Positions 16,882 to 26,043 of a DNA stretch of 64,000 nt are shown here, in pieces. The position numbers and the translations under genes were made by a program. How positions within the stretch are numbered: the first letter of the stretch is position 1; every line of letters starts with the position of its first letter. Source of the stretch: Amphiplicatus metriothermophilus (GTDB lineage Bacteria; Pseudomonadota; Alphaproteobacteria; Caulobacterales; Parvularculaceae); the NCBI RefSeq assembly GCF_900199215.1, contig NZ_FZQA01000010.1, positions 1-64,000 of the forward strand, read 5' to 3'. Under the pieces are notes generated by a model. It did no database searches, was not told the origin of the DNA, and saw nothing but the letters and a program-made list of their open reading frames with translations.

Positions 16882-18285
16882 TCACCCGGCCTGATCGGCC
16901 AGCCGGGCGAGGGATTCCGCGCGCCCCAGGCTGTACAGCGTCTCGCCGAGACCAGGCGCGGGCCGGCCGGCGGTCAGGGCGGCGCGCAGGGCCGGGCCTA
17001 CCTGGCCGAAACCCAGCCCGCGCGATTCGGCGAAATTCCTGAGCGCCTCGTCAAGCGCGGCCGCATCCGACCAGTCCGCCTCGTTGGTTAACAGGGCGGC
17101 GACGTCCTTGACCAGCGCGCGCGCGCCTTCCTTTTGCAGGGGCTTGGCCGCCTTGCCTTCGACGGCGAGTGGGCGCGCAAGGAACAGGAACGCGCCGGCC
17201 TCGACGACGTCCTTCAGCGTCGCGCAGCGCTCTTTCAGGAAGGGCGCGGCGCGAACGAGCATCGCCCGGCGTTCTTCATCGAGCGCATGGCCCGCCGCTT
17301 CAATGAAAGGCGCGGCCTTTTCGGCGAAGGCGTCATCCGTCAGCGTCCGGACGTAATGGGCGTTCACATGACGGAGCTTTTCGAAGTCGAGCCGCGCCGG
17401 CGCCTTGTTGATGTCGGCGATGTCGAACCATTCGAGCGCCCTTTCGCGCGGAATGATCTCATCGTCGCCATGCGACCAGCCGAGACGCAGCAGATAGTTC
17501 GCAAGCCCTTCGGGAAGAAAACCGTCGTCGCGATACGCCTCGACGCCGAGCGCGCCGTGCCGCTTCGACAGCTTCTTGCCGTCGGGCCCGTGAATGAGCG
17601 GAACGTGCGCGAAAACCGGAACGCGCCAGCCCAGCGCTTCGTAAATTTGCTGCTGGCGCGCGGCGTTGTTGAGATGATCGTCGCCGCGCACGACATGAGT
17701 CACGCCCATGTCGTGATCGTCCACGACGACGGCGAGATTGTAGGTCGGCGCGCCGTCGCTTCGCAGCAGAATGAGATCGTCCAGCGCGTCGTTGGGAAAG
17801 CGGACTTCGCCCTGCACCGCGTCGCGCACGATCGTTTCTCCCGCGCGCGGCGCCTTGAAGCGCACCGCGAAGGGCCTGTCCGCGGGGGCGCGCGCGGGAT
17901 CGGCGTCGCGCCAGGGGCTTTCGAAGCGGACCTGCTCGGCGCGGGCGCGCTCGCGCGCGGCCTCGGTCTCTTCCGGCGTCATGTAACAGCGATAGGCAGC
18001 GCCCTTGTCCAGCAGCGCATGCGCGACCTCGGCATGGCGGTCGCGCCGGGCGTATTGCGAGACCGGCTCGCCGTCCCAGTCGAGGCCGAGCCACGATAGC
18101 CCGTCGATGATCGCCGCGACCGCCGCTTCATTGTGGCGCGCGCGGTCGGTGTCCTCAATGCGCAGCAGGAACCGGCCGCCGCGCGCGCGCGCATAGAGCC
18201 AGTTGAACAACGCCGTGCGCGCGCCCCCTATATGAAGATAGCCGGTGGGCGACGGCGCGAAGCGGGTGACCACGGGTTCGGACAT
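16882..18285 (-). CDS. gltX: Glutamyl-tRNA synthetase
   Basis: Class I aminoacyl-tRNA synthetase charging tRNA-Glu. The 467-residue protein carries the HIGH region as APSPTGYLHIGGARTALFNWL at residues 7-27 and the KMSKS equivalent as KKLSKRHGAL near residue 240. The C-terminal anticodon-binding helical domain follows. The gene is divergent from comEC and upstream of gltA. Alphaproteobacteria often carry two GltX copies; this one next to gltA is the usual main copy. Confidence 0.96.
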   Translation of the reverse strand: MSEPVVTRFAPSPTGYLHIGGARTALFNWLYARARGGRFLLRIEDTDRARHNEAAVAAIIDGLSWLGLDWDGEPVSQYARRDRHAEVAHALLDKGAAYRCYMTPEETEAARERARAEQVRFESPWRDADPARAPADRPFAVRFKAPRAGETIVRDAVQGEVRFPNDALDDLILLRSDGAPTYNLAVVVDDHDMGVTHVVRGDDHLNNAARQQQIYEALGWRVPVFAHVPLIHGPDGKKLSKRHGALGVEAYRDDGFLPEGLANYLLRLGWSHGDDEIIPRERALEWFDIADINKAPARLDFEKLRHVNAHYVRTLTDDAFAEKAAPFIEAAGHALDEERRAMLVRAAPFLKERCATLKDVVEAGAFLFLARPLAVEGKAAKPLQKEGARALVKDVAALLTNEADWSDAAALDEALRNFAESRGLGFGQVGPALRAALTAGRPAPGLGETLYSLGRAESLARLADQAG

Positions 18286-18461
18286 GGTTGCGGCGGGATC
18301 GGCTTTCGGTTTTTCTGGCGCGGGAAGCGCGCGCGGCGTTTAGCACGGTTTACGCCGCGGTTTCCAGAAAGCGGCGGGCGGCCGCCGCGCGGGTTGCGTT
18401 CAGCAGACAGAGCGGATCGGTCCCGCCGGCCTCCCGCGAGGCCGGCGGAGCGGGGGGCGGC

Positions 18462-20636
18462 ATGGACGAAACCGGCTCGGCGCCGGGCTCGGCCCGCGAG
18501 GTCTGGCGGCGCGCGGCGCGAGACCGGACGCGGCGGTTCTCAAAGCTAGCGGCTGCGGCGGGCGCGGCGATCGGCCGCTGGAGCGCCGCCGAGGCCGGAC
18601 GTCTGGCGCTGTGGGCGCCGGTCGCGATCGGGTCGGGGGCGGCCTTTTATTTCTCTCTCAGGGTCGAGCCGCCGGGCTTTTCAGGCGTTCTCCTGCTGGC
18701 CGCAGCCGTCCTAGCCGCGCGGGCCTTTTCCGGCGACTGGCGACGGGCCGTGGCCGCCGGAATCGCGCTCGCCGCGCTCGGTTTCCTCGCGGCCGACTTG
18801 CGCGCGGCCCTCGTCGCCGCGCCCCCGTTTGAGCGCGCTTTGACTCCGCGAGAGGTGACGGGCCGGCTCGTCTCCGTGGAGGAGTCGGCCGCGTCCCGGC
18901 GATTCGTGATTGCGGTCGACTCCATCGCGCGCCTTCCGCCCGGGGCGACGCCCGCGCGCGTGCGCGTGTCCTGGCGCGGGCGGGAGTTCGAGGCCTTGCC
19001 GGGCGAGCGGATAAGGCTCAGGGCGGGGCTCAATCCGCCGCCGCCGCCGGCCGCGCCCGGCGCGTTCGATTTCGCGCGACATCTCTATTTCCAGCGGATC
19101 GGGGCGGTCGGCTATGCGGTGACGGCGCCCGAAAGGCTCGATGCGGAGGAAACGCCCTTCGCCGGCCGGCTGCGGGCGCGGGTCGAGACGGCCCGGCTCG
19201 CGCTTGCGCGGCGGATCGTCGCCGCCGCGCCGGGCGAGGGCGGGGCCATCGTCGCCGCGGTGGCCACCGGCAAGCGCGAGGCGATTCCCGAGGCGGCCGA
19301 GCGCGCGCTTCAGCGCTCGGGGCTTGCGCATCTGCTCGCCATTTCCGGCCTGCATATGGGGCTGGCGACGGGGCTCGTCTTTTTCGCCGTGCGGCTGGCG
19401 CTCGCCGCGGTCGAGCCGGCGGCGTTGCGCCATCCGATCAAGAAGTGGGCCGCCGCCGCGGCGCTCGCCGCCGGCGTCGGCTATCTCATTCTGTCCGGAG
19501 GCGGATGGTCGGCGCGACGCGCCTTCATCATGACCTCGATCGTCTTTCTCGCGATTCTGGCGGACCGGCGCGCGCTGTCGCTGCGGAACGTGGCGATCGC
19601 CGCGAGCGTCATCCTACTTACGACGCCGGAGGCGGTCATGCATCCCGGCTTTCAGATGTCCTTCGCGGCGGCGACGGCGCTGATCGCGGCTTATGAATGG
19701 GCCTCGCGCCGCGCCGATCCTTCGCGCAGCTTCGCGTTCGACGCGCGGGCGCGGCGCTATGTCGTCGGGATCGCGGCGACGGACGCGATCGCGGCGACGG
19801 CGACCGCGCCCTTCGCGCTCTATCATTTCAATTACGCGGCGATCTACAGCCTGCCGGCCAATCTCGCCGCCATGCCGCTGATGGCCTTCTGGATCATGCC
19901 GTTCGCCCTGACGGCGCTGGCGCTCGCGCCGCTCGGGCTCGACGGCTGGGCGTGGCGGGCGGCCGCGCAGGGCGTGGACTGGATTCTCGCCGTGGCCCGC
20001 GCGGTCTCAAGCCAGCCAGGCGCGGTCGCGTTCACCCCGCAATGGCCGCCGGCCGCGCTCGGGGCGCTCACGCTCGGGGGGCTGTGGCTGTGCCTGCAGA
20101 GCGCGCCGTGGCGCCTGGCCGGTCTTGCGGCGATCCCGCTCGCCGGAGTCATGATCGCGCTGTCGCCGCCGCCGGACCTGTTCGTCGCCGGGTCGGGCGA
20201 GAATCTGGCGGTCCGCGTCAAGGACGATACGGACGGGCCGATGCTCGCCGCGTTCGATCCGCGCAAGGACCGTTTCGCGCTGGATCTATGGAAGGAGGCC
20301 GCGGGCCTCGACCCGGAAGCCGCGCCGACGGGCAGGCTCAGGGAGGTCGGCCGGTGCGGGCCGGAGGGCTGCGTCGCGGTCCTGCGCGGGGCGCGGCTCG
20401 CGGTTTCGACCGATCCGCTGGGCCTGGCCGAGGACTGCGCGCGCGCCGATCTCGTCGTCGCGCTTTACTTTCTGGACGGGGCGAACGGGCGAGCCTGCGC
20501 AGCCCGGCTCGTCGATCGCGGCGCGGTCTGGCGCGAGGGCGCTCACGCCGTCTGGATCGGCCGGGACGGCGCGATACGCATACGGACGGTTGCGGAAATG
20601 CGCGGCAAGAGGCCGTGGACGGGCGCGGGAGGATGA
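18462..20636 (+). CDS. comEC: ComEC/Rec2 family DNA-uptake channel protein
   Basis: Inner-membrane protein expected to pass single-stranded DNA into the cytoplasm during transformation. The chosen start gives 724 residues: a soluble N-terminal OB-like DUF4131 domain after two helices (about 75-235), then the Competence core with the signature GLAHLLAISGLHMGLATG near 290-310, further helices, and a C-terminal region that retains the beta-lactamase-like part only in short form (about 600-720). An upstream in-frame ATG at 18288 would overlap the divergent gltX promoter; ATG 18462 follows GAGCGGGGGGCGG. No other competence gene is in the window. Confidence 0.88.
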   Translation: MDETGSAPGSAREVWRRAARDRTRRFSKLAAAAGAAIGRWSAAEAGRLALWAPVAIGSGAAFYFSLRVEPPGFSGVLLLAAAVLAARAFSGDWRRAVAAGIALAALGFLAADLRAALVAAPPFERALTPREVTGRLVSVEESAASRRFVIAVDSIARLPPGATPARVRVSWRGREFEALPGERIRLRAGLNPPPPPAAPGAFDFARHLYFQRIGAVGYAVTAPERLDAEETPFAGRLRARVETARLALARRIVAAAPGEGGAIVAAVATGKREAIPEAAERALQRSGLAHLLAISGLHMGLATGLVFFAVRLALAAVEPAALRHPIKKWAAAAALAAGVGYLILSGGGWSARRAFIMTSIVFLAILADRRALSLRNVAIAASVILLTTPEAVMHPGFQMSFAAATALIAAYEWASRRADPSRSFAFDARARRYVVGIAATDAIAATATAPFALYHFNYAAIYSLPANLAAMPLMAFWIMPFALTALALAPLGLDGWAWRAAAQGVDWILAVARAVSSQPGAVAFTPQWPPAALGALTLGGLWLCLQSAPWRLAGLAAIPLAGVMIALSPPPDLFVAGSGENLAVRVKDDTDGPMLAAFDPRKDRFALDLWKEAAGLDPEAAPTGRLREVGRCGPEGCVAVLRGARLAVSTDPLGLAEDCARADLVVALYFLDGANGRACAARLVDRGAVWREGAHAVWIGRDGAIRIRTVAEMRGKRPWTGAGG

Positions 20637-20710
20637 GGCCGTCAGACAAGAAGCGGGGTCCCTTAAGGCGGAAAGCCGCCAGAGTGAGCTCTCAGCGCTC
20701 GCTTCATTCT

Positions 20711-20805
20711 CCGCTCATCCCGGCGAAAGCCGGGATCCAGACGCTGACTCCATTTCTGGATCCCGGGTTCGATCCTCCGGATCGCCCCGGGATGACAAGG
20801 AAGGC
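20711..20805. repeat. REP-like palindromic element
   Basis: Two linked palindromic units. CATCCCGGCGAAAGCCGGGATCCAG (split by its loop GAAA) is followed by an inverted, imperfect copy TCTGGATCCCGGGTTCG and ATCGCCCCGGGATGACAAGG. This is the form of dispersed intergenic repeat common in alphaproteobacteria. It sits between the convergent comEC and lexA genes in a 262-base gap and could also act as a transcription barrier. The rest of the gap holds nothing else recognised. Confidence 0.75.
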
Positions 20806-20898
20806 AAACATCTGCACACGAAAAAATGTCGCCGAACCTGCGGCTCTCGACTTCCAGACGAAGGGTCGATTGACAGGCGCCCCGCAACCGCCGCGCGC

Positions 20899-21609
20899 TC
20901 AATACCGCCGCATGAGCCCCACCAGCCTTCCTTGCACGGCGACGCGGTCGGGGCCGTAGATGCGGGTCTCATAGGCCGGGTTGGCGGCTTCGAGGGCGAT
21001 GGAATTGCCCTTCTTGCGAATGCGCTTGAGGGTGGCCTCCTCGTCGTCCACGAGCGCGACCACGATGTCGCCGCTCTGGGCGTCCGAGCAGCGCTGGATG
21101 ACGGCGAGATCGCCGTCGAAGATGCCGGCCTCGATCATCGAGTCGCCCTGCACCTCGAGAATGAAATGCTCGCCGCCGCGCAGCATGGCGCGCGGCGCGG
21201 CGGCCCGGTCCACCTCGTGCTGGATCGCCTCGATGGGCGTGCCGGCGGCGATGCGCCCGAGGATCGGCAGCTCCAGCGAGCCGGGATCCTCCGCCGCGGC
21301 GGGGCGCCGGGCGGGGAGGCGCTTGCCCTTGCCGAAGCGGCCCTGCACCACGGAGGGGGCGAAGGCCCGGTCCGCGCCGCCGCGCGCGCTCGCGGCTTCG
21401 GGAAGGCGCAGAACCTCCAGCGCGCGGGCCCGGTGCGGCAGACGCCGGATGAACCCGCGCTCTTCGAGCGCCGTGATGAGCCGGTGGATGCCCGACTTGG
21501 ACTTGAGGTCCAGCGCCTCCTTCATCTCGTCGAAGGAGGGGGACACGCCAGTCTCCTTGATGCGGTCGCTGATGAAGATCAGCAGTTCGCGCTGCTTTTT
21601 TGTCAGCAT
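20899..21609 (-). CDS. lexA: LexA repressor, SOS regulator
   Basis: SOS-response repressor with self-cleaving S24 domain. The 236-residue protein has the N-terminal winged helix ([28 protein letters not shown]), a linker of about 60 residues that is longer than in E. coli, the Ala122-Gly123 cleavage site in [11 protein letters not shown], catalytic Ser157 in GDSMIEAG and Lys195 in TLKRIRKKG. The start at 21609 gives MLTKKQ; longer frames upstream are not needed. An SOS box lies about 110 bases upstream, so the gene is autoregulated. It is convergent with comEC. Confidence 0.97.
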   Translation of the reverse strand: MLTKKQRELLIFISDRIKETGVSPSFDEMKEALDLKSKSGIHRLITALEERGFIRRLPHRARALEVLRLPEAASARGGADRAFAPSVVQGRFGKGKRLPARRPAAAEDPGSLELPILGRIAAGTPIEAIQHEVDRAAAPRAMLRGGEHFILEVQGDSMIEAGIFDGDLAVIQRCSDAQSGDIVVALVDDEEATLKRIRKKGNSIALEAANPAYETRIYGPDRVAVQGRLVGLMRRY

Positions 21610-21717
21610 GGGATCGCCTTCCTGGTCTCGCCCTCTGGTCTCGTCCCTCGCCCGCCCGGTCGAGGGAGGCGCGCCTGTCCTTGCGCGGCCGAAACGACGG
21701 CGGAACAAACTGACAAC

Positions 21718-21732
21718 GTTCTATGGTTGTTC
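21718..21732. promoter_or_regulatory. SOS box upstream of lexA
   Basis: GTTC at 21718-21721, seven bases, then GTTC at 21729-21732, an exact match to the direct-repeat LexA site GTTC-N7-GTTC of alphaproteobacteria. It lies upstream of lexA in the promoter region, supporting autorepression by LexA. Confidence 0.85.
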
Positions 21733-21824
21733 TCGCGCCGCGTCAATGCGAAGTTGTGGAAAATTTCAAGGGGTTAGCGCCAAAACTCAACTATCGCGGC
21801 CGGCGGGATAATGGAGTTTCGACC

Positions 21825-22622
21825 CTAGCAGCGCTCGCCGGGGCTGAGCAGCGCTCGCGTCGCGGCGGCGACGTCTTCCTGGCGCATGAGGCTCTCGCCG
21901 ACCAGGAACGCCTTCGCCCCGTAGCCCGCCAACATGACGAGGTCGTCATGGTCGGCGACGCCGCTTTCGGCGACGACCAGCCGATCCGAGGGAACGAGGC
22001 GGGCGAGGCGGGCGGTCGTCGAAAGCGCGGTCTCGAAGGTTCTCAGATCGCGGTTGTTGACGCCGATCAGCCGCGAGCGCAGAGCGAGCGCGCGCTCGAC
22101 CTCCCGCTCGTCATGGGTCTCGATCAGCGCGTCCATACCGAGTTCGAGCGCGGCGGACTCGATATCGGCGGCCTGCTGGTCCGTCAGACACGCCATGATA
22201 AGAAGGATGCAGTCTGCGCCCCAAGCCCTTGCTTCCACAGCCTGATAGGGGTCGATCATGAAGTCTTTCCTGAGGACGGGCAGGGCGCAGGCCGCGCGCG
22301 CGGCGCGCAGATGGTCCGGCGCGCCCTGAAAGCTCGGCCCGTCGGTCAGCACCGACAGACAGGCCGCGCCGCCTTCGGCGTAGGCGCGCGCGTGGGCGGC
22401 CGGGTCGAAGTCGGCGCGGATGAGGCCCTTGGACGGGCTCGCCTTCTTGATCTCGGCGATCAGGGCGAAGCCGTTCGCCGCCTTGCGCGCCAGAGCGGCG
22501 GCGAAGCCGCGGGGCGGGCCGGCCTCGCGGGCGAGGCTTTCAAGCGCGCCGAGCGGCGCGTCCGCGCGGGCGCGGCGCACCTCCTCCCGCTTGTAGGCGA
22601 TGATGTCGTCGAGGATGGTCAC
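21825..22622 (-). CDS. trpC: Indole-3-glycerol phosphate synthase
   Basis: Fourth chemical step of tryptophan synthesis: ring closure of CdRP to indole-3-glycerol phosphate. The 265-residue TIM barrel begins [15 protein letters not shown] and shows the family motifs [10 protein letters not shown] (catalytic Lys), [11 protein letters not shown] (Lys), [11 protein letters not shown] and VAESGV. The start overlaps the trpD stop by four bases (ATGA), so the two are translated as a coupled pair. In many alphaproteobacteria moaC and moeA come next; here lexA follows after a gap. Confidence 0.96.
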   Translation of the reverse strand: MTILDDIIAYKREEVRRARADAPLGALESLAREAGPPRGFAAALARKAANGFALIAEIKKASPSKGLIRADFDPAAHARAYAEGGAACLSVLTDGPSFQGAPDHLRAARAACALPVLRKDFMIDPYQAVEARAWGADCILLIMACLTDQQAADIESAALELGMDALIETHDEREVERALALRSRLIGVNNRDLRTFETALSTTARLARLVPSDRLVVAESGVADHDDLVMLAGYGAKAFLVGESLMRQEDVAAATRALLSPGERC

Positions 22623-23641
22623 GAAGCGCCCTCATTGGTGACGGCGACAAGCCGGTCGAGCGCCGCGCGCGCTCTGCCTTCGTCGATGGCGCGGGCGGCG
22701 CGGCGGGCGCCTTCCCTCAGATCGGGGGCGACGCCGGCGATGACCAGCGCGGCTGCGGCGTTGAGGACGACGATGTCGCGATAGGCCGACGGCGCGCCGG
22801 CGAGGAGCGCGCGCACGGCCTCGGCGTTCTCGGCGGGTCCGCCGCCTTTCAGCGCCTCTGGCGCGGCGCGCGGCAGGTCCGCGTCCTCCGGGGCGATCTC
22901 GAAGCGGCGAATGCGGCCCGCCTTCACTTCCGCGACGAAGCTGGGGCCGGTCGTGGTCAGCTCGTCGAGGCCGTCCGATCCGTGCACCACCCAGGCGGCC
23001 TCTGCGCCGAGGCGCAGAAGCGCTTCGGCCAGCGGCTCGACCAGATCCTTCGAGAACACGCCCATCAGCTGGCGGCGCGCGCCGGCCGGATTGGCGAGGG
23101 GGCCGAGCAGGTTGAACAGCGTGCGCACGCCGAGCGCCTTGCGCGCGCCGGCGACATTGGCCACGGCGCGGTGGTGATAGGCGGCGAACATGAAGCCGAC
23201 GCCCGCCTCGCGAATGGCGCGGGCGATCGTCTCCGGCGGCGCGGCGAGATTGACGCCGAGCGCTTCGAGCACTTCCGAAGAGCCTGATTTCGAGGTGACG
23301 GCGCGGTTGCCGTGCTTGGCGACCTTCGCGCCGGCGCCGGCCGCGACCAGCGCCGCCGCCGTCGAGATGTTGAAGGCGCCGGCGCCGTCGCCGCCGGTGC
23401 CGCAGGTGTCGATCACGTCCGCCGGCGCGGCGACCTTCGTCGCCTTTTCGCGCATCGCCTCGGCGGCCGCGGCGATCTCCTCGACGCTCTCGCCCCGCGC
23501 GCGCAGCGCCATCAGGAAGCCTGCCGCCTCGATGTCCGAGGCCGCCCCTTCGAGCAGAAGGTCCATGGCCGCGCGCATCTCGGCGCCGGTCAACGCCCGG
23601 CCGCTCGCCGCCCGGTCGAGAAAGACGCGGAAAGCGCTCAC
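22619..23641 (-). CDS. trpD: Anthranilate phosphoribosyltransferase
   Basis: Transfers phosphoribose from PRPP to anthranilate in tryptophan synthesis. With a GTG start at 23639-23641 the protein has 340 residues, the usual size. GAAGGAG lies eight bases upstream of this GTG, whereas the longer frame to 23788 would overlap the divergent gene. Motifs: [16 protein letters not shown] (PRPP loop), [21 protein letters not shown], and [14 protein letters not shown]. trpE and trpG, normally upstream, are absent; the divergent neighbour is a YibQ-like gene. Confidence 0.96.
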   Translation of the reverse strand: MSAFRVFLDRAASGRALTGAEMRAAMDLLLEGAASDIEAAGFLMALRARGESVEEIAAAAEAMREKATKVAAPADVIDTCGTGGDGAGAFNISTAAALVAAGAGAKVAKHGNRAVTSKSGSSEVLEALGVNLAAPPETIARAIREAGVGFMFAAYHHRAVANVAGARKALGVRTLFNLLGPLANPAGARRQLMGVFSKDLVEPLAEALLRLGAEAAWVVHGSDGLDELTTTGPSFVAEVKAGRIRRFEIAPEDADLPRAAPEALKGGGPAENAEAVRALLAGAPSAYRDIVVLNAAAALVIAGVAPDLREGARRAARAIDEGRARAALDRLVAVTNEGAS

Positions 23642-23786
23642 GGGCGGCTCCTTCGGGCGGCGGTCGCAGCGATCGCAAAGGCGGGGGTCATGGCGCGCAG
23701 AATCATGAAATGACCGGAGCGCGTGACAATAGCGGCCCGCGGCGCCGGCGCAACCGGACCCGGCCGCGGCTTGGCGAAAGACGAGC

Positions 23787-24803
23787 ATGAACAGGCGCCA
23801 TAAAGGCGGAGGAGGGCGCGTCAGACCGCGCCGCGCCGCGCGGGCCGGCTGGGCCGGCCTCGTCGCCTCGGCCGTGATGGCCGCGCTCGGCGTCGCGTTC
23901 GGGGCGGTCGGCGCCTATATGGCGGGCCGCGGCGCGATCGCCGAGGCGGGCCGCTGGACGCCGCCGGCTCCGTTCGAACTGCGCGACGGGCCGGCGCGGT
24001 CGTCGGGCGTCTTCGACGAGCGCGAGAAGGTCGTCGCCGCGCTTCGCGCCGGGGCCGAGCCGGAGCGCTTCGCGCCGCCGGCGCTTCCCCCCGGCAGGCC
24101 GAAGATCATCGTCATTTTCGACGACATGGGGCTGGACCCGGCGGCGTTCGAAAACGTCATGGCGCTGCCCGGCCCGCTCACCCTTTCCTTTCTTCCTTAT
24201 GCGCAGGGCGCGCAGGCCATGGTCGATCGCGCCCGCGCGGCGGAGCACGAGATCCTGCTTCACCTGCCGATGGAGCCGGACGGGCCGGTTGATCCCGGAC
24301 CCAATGCGCTGCGCGCAAACATGACGGGCGCGGAGCTTCTGTCGGCGCTTGCATGGAATCTTTCGCGCATCGAGGGCTATTCCGGCGTCAACAATCACAT
24401 GGGCTCGCGCATGACCCGCCACGAAGCGGCGATGAAGACGGTGCTCTCCGTGCTCGACGAACGCGGGCTTTATTTCATCGATTCGGTGACGACCGCCGGC
24501 AGCGTTGCGGCCGAGGCGGGCCGCGCCGTCGGGGCGCGGGTGTTCGCGCGCGACGTGTTTCTCGATCCGGAAGCGGGGCCCGAGACGGTCGTGCGCCAGC
24601 TCGCGCTGGTCGAACGCATTGCGCGCGAGACGGGCTATGCGGTGGCCATCTGCCATCCGCGGCCCGACACGCTCGCCGCGCTCGGGCCCTGGCTCACCTC
24701 CGCGCCGGCGCGCGGTTTCGAGCTGGCGACGACGGCGGCGCTGCTCGAAGTGGACGACGCGTGGTCGCAAGACGGCCGCGTGGCGGCGGCGGACGAACGG
24801 TGA
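23787..24803 (+). CDS. Divergent polysaccharide deacetylase (YibQ-like) membrane-anchored protein
   Basis: A 338-residue protein with a cytoplasmic basic N-terminus (MNRRHKGGGGRVRPRRAARA), one transmembrane helix (about 22-47) and a periplasmic divergent polysaccharide deacetylase domain (about 105-325). Family features visible are IIVIFDDMGLDP with the paired Asp, ILLHLPMEP, GVNNHMGSRMT and FIDSVT. The family is often found near cell-envelope genes, but its reaction is not established. It is divergent from trpD and ends at a strong hairpin. Confidence 0.88.
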   Translation: MNRRHKGGGGRVRPRRAARAGWAGLVASAVMAALGVAFGAVGAYMAGRGAIAEAGRWTPPAPFELRDGPARSSGVFDEREKVVAALRAGAEPERFAPPALPPGRPKIIVIFDDMGLDPAAFENVMALPGPLTLSFLPYAQGAQAMVDRARAAEHEILLHLPMEPDGPVDPGPNALRANMTGAELLSALAWNLSRIEGYSGVNNHMGSRMTRHEAAMKTVLSVLDERGLYFIDSVTTAGSVAAEAGRAVGARVFARDVFLDPEAGPETVVRQLALVERIARETGYAVAICHPRPDTLAALGPWLTSAPARGFELATTAALLEVDDAWSQDGRVAAADER

Positions 24804-24814
24804 GCCAAGAAAGC

Positions 24815-24840
24815 GAAGGGCCCCGGTCAAGGGGCCCTTC
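24815..24840. terminator. Bidirectional hairpin terminator
   Basis: GAAGGGCCCC (24815-24824), a 6-base loop, then GGGGCCCTTC (24831-24840): a perfect 10-bp stem between two convergent genes (YibQ-like and the metalloprotease). The AG/CT-rich base of the stem makes it usable from both sides; there is no long T-run. Confidence 0.65.
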
Positions 24841-24863
24841 CCGGATGTGGCGGCCGAGGCCGC

Positions 24864-25772
24864 TTAATTGGTCGGCCAGCTTGACCAGTTGCTGCAGTGC
24901 CCGCCGATATCGCTTCCCTGAAGGTCCTGCTGGGCGAAGATATAGCCGGCGTTCATCACCGCTTTCGGCGAGATTCGGATCTTGCCGTTGGCGTTGATGA
25001 TCGCGGCGTTGCCGAAGTGAGCCTGGCTGAGGCCGTGCCCCGCTTCATGCAGCGCGACGGATTCGAGATCGATCACGCCGTTGCCGGGGCCGTCATTGGG
25101 ATCGTTCACCCAGACGAAGGCGTCGTTGTAGTAAATCTCGCGATAGGCCGCGTCGTTCGTTCCGTTGTTGTCGATGTCGGTCGGATTGCCTGCGCCGTCC
25201 ACGAACATAATCGTGAACGCGACGCCGAGAATGCTGTTCGGCCCGAAAGCGGCGTCGAACCACGCGCCGGGCAGCACGCCCGCGTGGGTGATATCGGCTC
25301 CGGCGATGATCGGCTCGGCGATGTTCGGATTTCCGCCAAATCCCGGAATGAGCGACTGGATGAATCCGATGTCACCGGAGGTAAGCCCAAGATCCGTCAA
25401 CGGAATATTCGAGCATGACACATCCTGCCACGTCTGCATGGCCGAACCGATCGCGCCGAACGTGTCGACGGCGTCCGCAGACGGCTGCGTTCCGTCCGTG
25501 CGGTGGCGAATGTCGGTGCGCCCGCCGCGGCGCGGGTCGCCTGGCACGAAGTCGAAGCCGAGCTGCTTGTTGCCGACATCCTTGAACAGAAGGGTCTGGC
25601 CCATCTGTTCGCTTTCTCCGTCGTTGATCCATTCGACCATGCCGATCTGGACATTATGGCCGGCGGCGAGAAGCTGCGCGTTCGCCGCTTCGACGAACGC
25701 GCTGATGTCCTCCGCCTGAGCCGCCGCCGTCATAGCGGTCGCGCCCAACAAAGCCGCCAATAGCTGTTTCAT
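24864..25772 (-). CDS. Exported metzincin-like zinc protease (matrixin/M10-like)
   Basis: A 302-residue exported protein with signal peptide MKQLLAALLGATAMTAAAQA. The zinc site HEAGHGLSQAH is at 242-252 (His242, Glu243, His246, His252), followed by Met273 in KAVMNAG, which suits the Met-turn of metzincins. The usual Gly in the middle of HExxHxxGxxH is Ser here. Two cysteines (SCSNIP and GHCSNW) may pair. ATG 25772 follows GGAGGAAAC. It sits inside a housekeeping block between a YibQ-like gene and ppiD and has its own upstream region. Substrate unknown. Confidence 0.8.
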   Translation of the reverse strand: MKQLLAALLGATAMTAAAQAEDISAFVEAANAQLLAAGHNVQIGMVEWINDGESEQMGQTLLFKDVGNKQLGFDFVPGDPRRGGRTDIRHRTDGTQPSADAVDTFGAIGSAMQTWQDVSCSNIPLTDLGLTSGDIGFIQSLIPGFGGNPNIAEPIIAGADITHAGVLPGAWFDAAFGPNSILGVAFTIMFVDGAGNPTDIDNNGTNDAAYREIYYNDAFVWVNDPNDGPGNGVIDLESVALHEAGHGLSQAHFGNAAIINANGKIRISPKAVMNAGYIFAQQDLQGSDIGGHCSNWSSWPTN

Positions 25773-26043
25773 CGTTTCCTCCGAGCTGTTGTTGCGGGGA
25801 AAAAGCGCGGCGCTCGCCTGCAGGCGAACCGGCGACTCTCCCCATGAGGCCCGGGAGAAGCTGACGACGCGCAACACAAAGAATTCAGACTCCCCCAAGC
25901 GGGCGGGAGCTTAGAAGCGAACGGCTTCGCTGAAAAGCAGAGCCTGAGCGATTGGCCGAATGCGATCGAGACCGCCGTCCCGGATGGAGAAATCTGTCGC
26001 GCGCCGCGCATTTTTTAGAGCGGCGCGCCAGGGCGACGCGCCG
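25773..26043. other. Non-coding stretch with hairpin between the protease gene and ppiD
   Basis: A 271-base gap between two genes on the - strand. It must hold the protease promoter. A 9-bp perfect inverted repeat, GCGCGCCGC (25999-26007) and GCGGCGCGC (26020-26028), encloses a loop with six T and lies just beyond the ppiD stop, so it may end ppiD transcription. I see no small gene here. Confidence 0.4.
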
